Source: Acidimicrobiaceae bacterium (lineage in GTDB: Bacteria; Actinomycetota; Acidimicrobiia; Acidimicrobiales; RAAP-2). Taken from it: 41,176 nucleotides of DNA. This document shows, piece by piece, positions 7,940 to 13,368 of this stretch. The stretch is taken from positions 1 through 41,176 of the forward strand of contig PLHF01000127.1 of the NCBI GenBank assembly GCA_003138855.1, given 5' to 3'. A program made the position numbers and the translations under genes. A model generated the notes under the pieces. That model did no database searches and was not told where the DNA came from. It saw nothing but the letters and a program-made list of their open reading frames with translations. Positions within the stretch are counted from its first letter, which is position 1; each line of letters starts with the position of its first letter.

Positions 7940-8582
7940 CCGCCAGCTCTCTGACCACCTGGCGCTCCGAAGATCCGGACTGAGGGTGCTCGTAACGGTA
8001 GAACTCGTCGCTCAGCCAGGCCGGCATCGCGTTGGTCTCCTCACGCAGCGTCTTGAACTCCGCGACCGGCAGCGCGCCCCGCACTTGAGCGATGACCGCG
8101 GGGGTCACCTGTTTGGGCCCGAGGTAACGCAGTGCGCGCAGCGCCTCGCCGGCCGGGGTGCCTGCCAGCACCAGCTCTTTGGGGGCTGCGTGCCGGAGCT
8201 GCACTTTGAGCTGACCTGACTGGACGGTCCGGCTGCGGCCAGAGGTGAGGAACACCGGGGACAACGGGGCCTGGGTGCTCAGGCCGAGCCGGCGGGCGGC
8301 TTCGGCGCCATGGGCGGCGATCGACTCGCCCCGGCTCTTGGCCAGAGCCTCGGCCAGGGCCTGGGGCTCGGGAGGGACCGGTCCGGCGAGGCGGCTGGTC
8401 TTGGGCCGGTAGTAGAGGCCACGAGCGGCGCGTGTGATCTCCCCAGCTCGCCCGAGCCGGCTGAGCGCCTGGTCCACGGCAGCCCTCGTGCCATGGCGAA
8501 GCAGCCGGGACGTCGGGATCAGCGCCCCGGGTCCGGCCTGCTCGAACTCCTTTCGGATCGCAGTGATGGTCGATGTACTCAT
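7932..8582 (-). CDS. abiEi: AbiEi-type antitoxin / transcriptional repressor
   Basis: A 216-aa protein with an N-terminal winged helix (about 1-70; ending LSRLGRAGEITRAARGLYYRP) and a C-terminal antitoxin domain, as in AbiEi and the related DUF6088 proteins. It precedes the toxin gene with an 8-nt overlap, the standard antitoxin-first order. The ATG at 8582 has no Shine-Dalgarno sequence. TAGTAT (plus-strand 8590-8595) ends 7 nt before it, so the mRNA is probably leaderless. A perfect inverted repeat flanks that promoter, which fits the known negative autoregulation of abiE by AbiEi. Together with abiEii this forms a complete toxin-antitoxin pair, likely for phage defence or for stabilising the mobile element. 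Confidence 0.9.
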   Translation of the reverse strand: MSTSTITAIRKEFEQAGPGALIPTSRLLRHGTRAAVDQALSRLGRAGEITRAARGLYYRPKTSRLAGPVPPEPQALAEALAKSRGESIAAHGAEAARRLGLSTQAPLSPVFLTSGRSRTVQSGQLKVQLRHAAPKELVLAGTPAGEALRALRYLGPKQVTPAVIAQVRGALPVAEFKTLREETNAMPAWLSDEFYRYEHPQSGSSERQVVRELADA

Positions 8583-8610
8583 GTCAGAAATACTACACGA
8601 TTATCTGACA
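8582..8610 (-). promoter_or_regulatory. abiE promoter and inverted-repeat operator
   Basis: Read on the minus strand, TGTCAGA and TCTGACA form a perfect 7-bp inverted repeat with a 15-nt spacer (plus-strand 8604-8610 and 8582-8588). The spacer holds a -10 hexamer TAGTAT ending 7 nt before the ATG. AbiEi proteins are known to bind inverted repeats in their promoters, so this is the expected operator. The absence of a ribosome-binding site points to a leaderless message. No convincing -35 box is visible. Confidence 0.7.
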
Positions 8611-8845
8611 GAGGCGAACACGCGATCCCGGCCGACCTCGCGTATTTGGTGCGCTTCAGTGACGGTTGACCGAATCGAGGTCGGTCGGCTGTGGCAAGGC
8701 ATGGAAGACCTCGTCCGTCGAGCCGAGCCAAGTTGGGCCGCACGCTGCCGTGATTCGCCGGCAAGCTCCTTGTCTTGGCTTGTGCTGTGGAGGGCGACAA
8801 ACGGGGAGGGCAAGTCAGGCTGGCGGAGCTCGTTGCCACTCACAC

Positions 8846-9094
8846 TCAGGACGCCACCGTCTCGGAGGCGACGATCTCGTAGGGAATCCCGATCTGGTCG
8901 AGCAGTCGGGCCGTGGCGATCCGGTGGTGCGCTCCCGAGCCACCTGCTCGGGGCAGTGTCGGGATGACGCCTGCCATGCAGTCGTCACGGATGGCATGGT
9001 CCGAACGCCCGAGCAGGGGTGCCACCTGCGATGGTGAGCACACCAGAGGCAGGTCGATTCCTCCGGTGGCGCGGACGAACAGGGCGGCGTTCAT
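8846..9094 (-). CDS. Excisionase-like helix-turn-helix protein
   Basis: An 82-aa protein whose core, SPSQVAPLLGRSDHAIRDD followed by GVIPTLP, has the MerR/excisionase-type winged-helix pattern: a helix-turn-helix, then a short strand and a positively charged wing. The ATG at 9094 overlaps the upstream stop (ATGA, plus-strand 9091-9094), which decides the start over longer in-frame possibilities and shows it is coupled to the preceding gene. In mobile elements such small proteins act as recombination directionality factors or small repressors. Neighbouring ssb genes and a distant integrase fit, but a direct role in excision is not shown. Confidence 0.65.
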   Translation of the reverse strand: MNAALFVRATGGIDLPLVCSPSQVAPLLGRSDHAIRDDCMAGVIPTLPRAGGSGAHHRIATARLLDQIGIPYEIVASETVAS

Positions 9095-9402
9095 GCGGCA
9101 CCCCTGTCGGTCGGGGTTGACGTTGCCGGTCCGATCGTCGTGCACGGATCCGACGGCCCGCTGGGCTTCCAAGGTCTCAAGTGCGGACCCGGACGCAGCG
9201 CTCCGATTCCGTCGTCCTCGCGAAGTGGGACCCGCAGCGTCCGCTGGGCGCGGGAGGAGAGAGGCAGGGGATGGTTGTCAGCGCCGAGGACGGCGATCGG
9301 GGGCTCGTGTGCCGGTGGGCTCTCGAATCCGACGATCGGCCCGGGGACATCCCTGACGGTCGGTCGGTCGGCATGGAACTGGTCGGTCGTGAAGGAGTTC
9401 AT
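9091..9402 (-). CDS. Small protein of unknown function under module A
   Basis: About 103 aa, rich in Pro, Arg and acidic residues, with no recognised domain, membrane segment or signal peptide. Two facts support it being real: its stop overlaps the start of the excisionase-like gene by four bases (ATGA), and its start sits at the same place relative to a four-box control region as the start of the sigma-like gene (ATG 24 nt from the first box in both). GTG 9411, in frame 9 nt upstream, is an alternative start and is matched by a GTG at the same place in the other gene. I cannot assign a function. Confidence 0.55.
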   Translation of the reverse strand: MNSFTTDQFHADRPTVRDVPGPIVGFESPPAHEPPIAVLGADNHPLPLSSRAQRTLRVPLREDDGIGALRPGPHLRPWKPSGPSDPCTTIGPATSTPTDRGAA

Positions 9403-9421
9403 GTCGGCCACGATGACGGTC

Positions 9422-9691
9422 GGGGCTCACAGATCCCCTCATCAAATGGCTCACAACCGGAGAAAGTTCGAGAAATTCCGTTCGGCGGCCAAAGTGCCAG
9501 GTCGGAGACCCGCCGACTCCGGATGATTACGAAGTCCCAGCTCAAGGGGCTCACAAATCTTGCTGTGAGGGGTTCGCAACGCGGGAGCTGATCTGGCTCT
9601 CCGGACCCACGCTGACGGGGCGCCACGACGTCGAAGTCGACGTCATGGCAGCTCAGGGGGCTCACAACTCAGTTTGTGAACCCCTCACAAA
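9422..9691. repeat. Control module A: four TCACA boxes
   Basis: Boxes of the form GGG(C/T)TCACA(A/G) lie with CTCACA at 9426, 9550, 9661 and 9684, giving spacings of 124, 111 and 23 nt. The last part forms a perfect inverted repeat TTTGTGA-acccc-TCACAAA (9673-9691). Module B upstream of 11877 has the same boxes at spacings 124, 111 and 22. The module lies upstream of the minus-strand gene starting at 9402 and about 370 nt before ssb on the other side. It could be an operator array or a replication iteron set. Confidence 0.85.
9627..9644. repeat. Perfect 8-bp inverted repeat
   Basis: GACGTCGA-ag-TCGACGTC, two perfect 8-bp arms with a 2-nt centre, inside control module A between its second and third boxes. 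It has the size and symmetry of a dimeric regulator site. I see no equivalent at the matching place in module B, so it may serve the ssb side only. Confidence 0.55.
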
Positions 9692-10060
9692 CGTCTCGGG
9701 GGTGTATCGGGGTCGAGGAGGCCTTCGCCGAACTCGCCGTGCCGCATTCGGCGGGGAACCACGCCGACGCCGTTCGGCGCTCGGCGTGAGGGACCTGGTG
9801 CGGCAATCCGGTTGGTGGACCCGTTCGACCCTTCGGTTGGTTTCACACCGTTGCCAGCCGTCAAACGTCGCTCCGGAATACGGCTCGACCCCGGAGACCG
9901 CCGGCACGCCGGCGCCGGGGTCGGCCTTTATGTCCTCGCTCGACCTTCGGCCGCCCCTTGACTGCTGGCTCCGGCGTGGGCAATCGGCTTCCAGCGATTG
10001 ATGACGGACCAGGCGGGGCGAGAAGCGCCCCACCCGTCACCAATCACAAGGAGAACAGCC
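9692..10060 (+). promoter_or_regulatory. Leader region of the first ssb gene, with hairpins
   Basis: This 369-nt stretch has no supported gene. It holds a strong hairpin with arms CGACCCCGG (9886-9894) and CCGGGGTCG (9915-9923), which enclose a second stem GCCGGC-ac-GCCGGC. A smaller hairpin, GGGGCG-agaag-CGCCCC (10015-10031), ends 17 nt before the ribosome-binding site AAGGAG (10049-10054). The structure may attenuate or regulate ssb. No clear -10 box was found. Confidence 0.4.
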
Positions 10061-10465
10061 ATGACCATCACATCCACCACCATCGTGGGCAACCTGACCA
10101 GGGATCCGGAAATCCGCTACACCCGGGAGGGCCAGGCCACAACGTCCCTGTCGGTGGCCGTCAACCGCCGGTGGCAGGACAAGGAGACCAAGGAGTGGGA
10201 GGAGTCGGTCTCGTTCCTCGACGTCGTCTGCTGGAGGGACCTGGCCGAGAACGTGGCCCTAAGCCTGACCAAGGGCGCACGGGTCGTGGTCACCGGTCGC
10301 CTGGAGCAGCGGAGCTGGGAGAGCGACGAGGGGGAGAAGCGGTCCAAGGTCGAGATCGTGGCCGACGAGATCGGTGCCAGCCTCCGGTTCGCCACCGTGG
10401 ACATCCACAAGGTCCAGCGCCCGGCGACCGCCGACGAGCCCGCCGACGAGGCGGCGTCCGCCTGA
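10061..10465 (+). CDS. ssb: Single-stranded DNA-binding protein (first copy)
   Basis: A 134-aa OB-fold protein that coats single-stranded DNA during replication, repair or conjugative transfer. The family pattern is clear: IVGNLTRDPEIRYTREGQA at the N-terminus, then FLDVVCWRDLAENVALSLTKGARVVVTGRLEQRSWE, and a final beta strand near residue 110. ATG 10061 has AAGGAG at 10049-10054; an upstream in-frame start lacks one. Chromosomal SSBs usually have a long Gly-rich tail ending in an acidic DDDIPF-type tip for recruiting partners. This one ends ADEPADEAASA, acidic but without that tip, as is common for plasmid or phage SSBs. It is followed by a strong hairpin and then by a second ssb. Confidence 0.93.
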   Translation: MTITSTTIVGNLTRDPEIRYTREGQATTSLSVAVNRRWQDKETKEWEESVSFLDVVCWRDLAENVALSLTKGARVVVTGRLEQRSWESDEGEKRSKVEIVADEIGASLRFATVDIHKVQRPATADEPADEAASA

Positions 10466-10470
10466 CCGGA

Positions 10471-10501
10471 CCGGAGGGGTCGGGACTCCCGACCCCTCCG
10501 G
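10471..10501 (+). terminator. Hairpin terminator after the first ssb
   Basis: Two perfect 15-bp arms, CCGGAGGGGTCGGGA (10471-10485) and its complement (10487-10501), begin 5 nt after the ssb stop codon, which ends at 10465. There is no T-run, as is common for terminators in high-GC actinobacteria. Confidence 0.7.
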
Positions 10502-10590
10502 AACCCCCGTTCCTCCGCAATTCCCCAGACGTTCCCTTCCGGGCGCCGTTGCGCGACCCAGTTCTTATGGTGAGCGATCCATCAGCATCC

Positions 10591-10623
10591 CGACCGGGCC
10601 GCTCTCTCCGAGCGGCCCGGTCG
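10591..10623 (+). terminator. Second hairpin between the ssb genes
   Basis: Arms CGACCGGGCCGCTC (10591-10604) and GAGCGGCCCGGTCG (10610-10623) with a 5-nt loop TCTCC, a very stable 14-bp stem followed by TCGTTCG. It lies 101 nt before the second ssb. It may terminate read-through or fold in that gene's leader. Confidence 0.55.
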
Positions 10624-10724
10624 TCGTTCGTTGGTGCCCTGCTCGCCCCACCCCGGTGGTCCGGCGATTGCCGTCTCCCGGGACCCTGCGATTTCCACCA
10701 GCAACCCACAAGAAAGGCACAACC

Positions 10725-11075
10725 ATGAACACTGTGACCATCACCGGCCGCTTCACTGCCGATCCGGAACTGAGGTTCACCTCCGGGACCGGCAAGGCGG
10801 TCGCCACCGTCAGGGTGGCCCTCAACGACCAGGGTCGGGACAAGGCGGTCTTCGTCGACCTCGAGTCCTGGGAGAAGACGGCGGACTTCATCTGCGAGTA
10901 CGGCACGAAGGGCCGCCTCTTCGAGGCAACCGCACGTCTCGCCCTCGACCAGTGGACCGACGCCGAAGGAGGCCAGCACTCCAAGCACTACCTCGTGACC
11001 GGCCCCTACCAGTTCCGGTTCCTGGACAAGGCCACCGGCACCGATGAGCCCGAGGCCCCGGTCGGAGATGGTTGA
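10725..11075 (+). CDS. Single-stranded DNA-binding protein (second copy, divergent)
   Basis: A 116-aa OB-fold protein related to but clearly different from the first ssb. It opens MNTVTITGRFTADPELRFTSGTGKAVATVRVAL, the SSB strand-1/2 pattern, and continues FVDLESWEKTADFI and KGRLFEATARLALDQW. ATG 10725 follows AGAAAGG (10711-10717). It ends TDEPEAPVGDG, so it too lacks the DDDIPF-type tip and the long linker. Two short SSBs side by side suggest specialised roles in a mobile element, for instance in replication versus transfer. The alternative is a PriB-like or phage accessory OB protein. It is terminated by a strong hairpin shared with the convergent sigma-like gene. Confidence 0.85.
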   Translation: MNTVTITGRFTADPELRFTSGTGKAVATVRVALNDQGRDKAVFVDLESWEKTADFICEYGTKGRLFEATARLALDQWTDAEGGQHSKHYLVTGPYQFRFLDKATGTDEPEAPVGDG

Positions 11076-11094
11076 CCGGACGAGTCCAGACGGC

Positions 11095-11125
11095 AAGAGG
11101 GGGACCCCATCGGGGTCCCCCTCTT
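11095..11125. terminator. Bidirectional hairpin terminator
   Basis: AAGAGGGGGACCCC (11095-11108), loop ATC, then GGGGTCCCCCTCTT (11112-11125): a perfect 14-bp stem with A-rich and T-containing edges on the two sides. It lies between the stop of the second ssb (11075) and the stop of the convergent sigma-like gene (11155), so it can serve both. Confidence 0.85.
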
Positions 11126-11154
11126 CTACGTTCCGGCCATCGGTGGCCGGCGGG

Positions 11155-11877
11155 TCAGGCCACCAGCTGGGTGATGGCGGACCGCCGTTGGCGCCGGAGC
11201 TGGGAGACGGGCTCCCCGGCAAGCTCGGACAACTCGGCCATGGTCAGGCCGAGCACACTCGTGGCGTAGAGCACGGCGGCATCGGCCGCGGCCAGTCCGT
11301 CACCGGTCGCCTCGGCGAGGGCGACGGCCAACAGCTCCTCGCCGGACCGATCGCTCCCTGCTCGGAACACGTCCATGCCTTCAGGGGCGGTGCCACGCCG
11401 GGAGCGGTGCCGCCGCTCAGTCGCCTGGAGGGATCGGAGTCGGGTGCGTGTCCCAGACAGCAGGTCGCCTGCGGCGTAAGGGCGCACCGTCCCGGTCCAC
11501 ACGGTGATCTGCTCCCAGAGGCAGGAGATCGCGTCGGCAAGGAAGCCGTCGACGTCCTGCCACGGACCTTCGGAGATGTCGAACCGTTTCACCAGCGCCA
11601 GGACGCCGGGAAGGAGTGCCTGGACGATGGCCCGGGGGACGAGCTTGTCGGTCCCGGCCCTCGCCAGCATGGTGGCGATCACCGTGGCCGCCTCGTTACG
11701 GGTGAGGCGACCTGCCGCAGGCGACAGGGCGGCGACCAACCCGGCGAGGTCGTCGGCATCGAGCCGGGCGATCGCCGGCTCACTGTCGGCCAGGCGCAGA
11801 TAGGCGGTGCGCGACGGGGGAGCAGTACCGAGGACCTGCCATTCACGTCGGAGCCGTCGGGTCGTGGGGGTGTCCAT
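11155..11877 (-). CDS. Sigma-factor-like DNA-binding protein
   Basis: About 240 aa. The C-terminal 50 residues look like a sigma region 4 helix-turn-helix: LAAADAAVLYATSVLGLTMAELSELAGEP, then VSQLRRQRRSAITQLV. The middle (DVDGFLADAISCLWEQITVWTG) resembles region 2-type helices. It is therefore probably a divergent sigma-70-like regulator of the mobile element, though an ordinary HTH regulator is possible. ATG 11877 is used; GTG 11886 is an alternative. The ATG lies 24 nt from the first box of control module B, exactly as for the gene at 9402. It is transcribed away from that module and converges on the ssb pair. Confidence 0.6.
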   Translation of the reverse strand: MDTPTTRRLRREWQVLGTAPPSRTAYLRLADSEPAIARLDADDLAGLVAALSPAAGRLTRNEAATVIATMLARAGTDKLVPRAIVQALLPGVLALVKRFDISEGPWQDVDGFLADAISCLWEQITVWTGTVRPYAAGDLLSGTRTRLRSLQATERRHRSRRGTAPEGMDVFRAGSDRSGEELLAVALAEATGDGLAAADAAVLYATSVLGLTMAELSELAGEPVSQLRRQRRSAITQLVA

Positions 11878-11900
11878 GGCCGACACGATGAACGTGAGGG

Positions 11901-12163
11901 TTCACAGATCCCCTCACAGAACCCCTCATCACCGAAGATTTCCGAATTGAGCGCCGTCGGCGACGCGATCGTCCGCCGCGGGGGGCGAGCGAGCCAAGAA
12001 CGGGCATACGCCCAGCCCAGAGGGTTCACAAATTCTGTGGCGGGCCCGATCACAGACTCGAGGCAGGGTTCACAAGTTCGACGCCTCAACCTGCCGGCGG
12101 ATCTGCCGGAAACGGCATCGGCGCAGGTGGGAGGGTTCACAAAATCGCCAGGGGGGGTTCACA
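11901..12163. repeat. Control module B: four TCACA boxes
   Basis: Boxes GGGTTCACA(A/G) lie with TTCACA at 11901, 12025, 12136 and 12158, spacings 124, 111 and 22 nt, plus an extra copy at 12069. Next to the first box, TCACAGATCCCC and TCACAGAACCCC form a 12-bp tandem repeat. The 15-mer TCACAGATCCCCTCA (11902-11916) is identical to 9427-9441 in module A. The module lies directly upstream of the sigma-like gene (minus strand). Equal spacing to module A shows the two are copies of one regulatory unit. Confidence 0.85.
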
Positions 12164-12598
12164 AACGGCGAATCGCCTCAATCGCGCTCCGTGCCCCCTC
12201 CCCTTCGGTGCGAACAATCGCCCGGCACACCGACCGCTGCCGGACGGCGGCCGGCAATGCGATGGGCGCCGCGGAGCGCTGCGCCTTCGTGCTCACCCAG
12301 GTCGGAGAGGACATACGGCCTGGCCACGGCATCCGTTGTCGCCATGCTTCGACGCAGCTGAGCGGCTCCACCGAAGTGTTCGTCGCGTCCCGACGCCGGG
12401 GAATCGTCGGAGACTTCAGAGGAACGGAGAGCCTGGAGGGCTCGCTCTCCAATTGCCCGTCGCTCGGACTGCACTCGTTCGCGGGACTGCGGAAGAGCGG
12501 GAGCAAGATGGACGATCCGCATAGCGGATCGTGGGGGCGCCGCCGTTGGCCTTGCCCAGGAGTTGTCCCCGAGGTCCCCTCGGCGTCGCTGCGCTGGG
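12164..12598. other. 435-nt stretch without a supported gene
   Basis: Between control module B and the group II intron remnant. Open frames exist on both strands, including one minus-strand frame of about 110 codons, but none has a recognisable motif or a ribosome-binding site. It contains two hairpins: ACGATCCGC-ata-GCGGATCGT (12512-12532) and CCGAGG-tcc-CCTCGG (12569-12583). The latter ends 15 nt before the proposed intron 5' end, and group IIC introns are known to insert next to such stem-loops. Confidence 0.45.
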
Positions 12599-13159
12599 GT
12601 GCGTCCAGAAAGCTCAGGCGCATCAAGAGAGGAGGAATTCTCTGGAGATGAACTGAGCGACAGCTCACGGGAGCCTGCCGGTGAAAGTCCGGTCCGGGGA
12701 GACGCCAAGGTCCCCGGTAGTGAAGCCCCCGACGTCGGTCGAAATGCCGGCGTCGAAGCGGGGTGGATCAAGTGGCCGGTCCGCAACATCAAGTGAAGCC
12801 TGCAACGTCGTCAAGCGACCCGGGGAACCGGGACAAAGAGGGAGCCGAACTTCTCTCAGCGAGGTGAAGGCCAGGGAAGGTGTCTGAGAACTTGGAGCGG
12901 ATACCAATGAACCCTCCGGCGTAGGGGGCGTGGAACGGTCAGACGGTTGCCGTGGGAACTGGAGAGGCCCTCCTCGGCCCGCGTCCTGTGGGGATGCGGA
13001 GTGCGTCTGCCTATAACCGGCGACCCCGGGAAATGGCAGGCAGCCGAGAGGGAGTCGGAGGGGGTCGTAGTAGTGACGACGGGCGGGACAACATAACCCG
13101 CTCCGAGCGAAGGACCCCTGCTTCACCGATGCACGAGAAGGAAGGGACGGAGTAGGTCA
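12599..13159 (+). mobile_element. Group II intron 5' part, reverse transcriptase missing
   Basis: The stretch reads like the ribozyme part of a bacterial group II intron. It begins GTGCGTCC (12599), includes GGTGAAAGTCCGGT (12679-12692), a purine-rich structured core, and near 13060-13080 the block GTCGTAGTAGTGACGAC, then GAGCGAAGGACCCC just before where the intron-encoded protein would start. These elements are typical of domains I-IV. The expected reverse transcriptase is absent: the reading frame from GTG 13160 ends after 66 codons without RT motifs, and the luxR gene occupies the DNA from 13369. No domain V/VI is seen. The exact 5' boundary is tentative. Confidence 0.6.
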
Positions 13160-13368
13160 GTGTCAGACCGACTAGATCAACCAGCAGATGCCGACGATAC
13201 AGGCGACCACCATGCCCGGACACGGGCCAGGGACGTTGCCAAAGCCGAAGGCGTCAGCAGTCTCCAAGCCCTCCAACGCTTGCACCCCACAGGCCGGCGC
13301 CGAGTCTCTGGACCCTTCAGCCCCCCGACTCCCGCGACACCTGAAGCACGCCTTGACTGATCTGTCCT

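Noticed and set aside
9095-9172. Longer start for the excisionase-like gene
   Set aside because: The ATGA overlap at 9091-9094 gives a coupled start, and the extra 26 residues do not look like part of the domain.
9422-9691. TCACA boxes as a CRISPR array
   Set aside because: Spacings are 124, 111 and 23 nt rather than regular, the repeats are about 10 nt, and no cas genes are present.
12178-12522. A possible minus-strand gene of about 114 codons
   Set aside because: No ribosome-binding site, no motif, and Arg/Gly-rich composition typical of chance frames.
11044-12651. A plus-strand open frame of more than 500 codons
   Set aside because: It runs antisense through the sigma-like gene, across control module B and into non-coding DNA. 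Its translation is low-complexity and shows no motif; GC-rich DNA readily gives such frames.
13160-13360. A 66-codon frame after the intron as the intron-encoded protein
   Set aside because: It has no reverse transcriptase or maturase motif and ends before the RT domain would begin.
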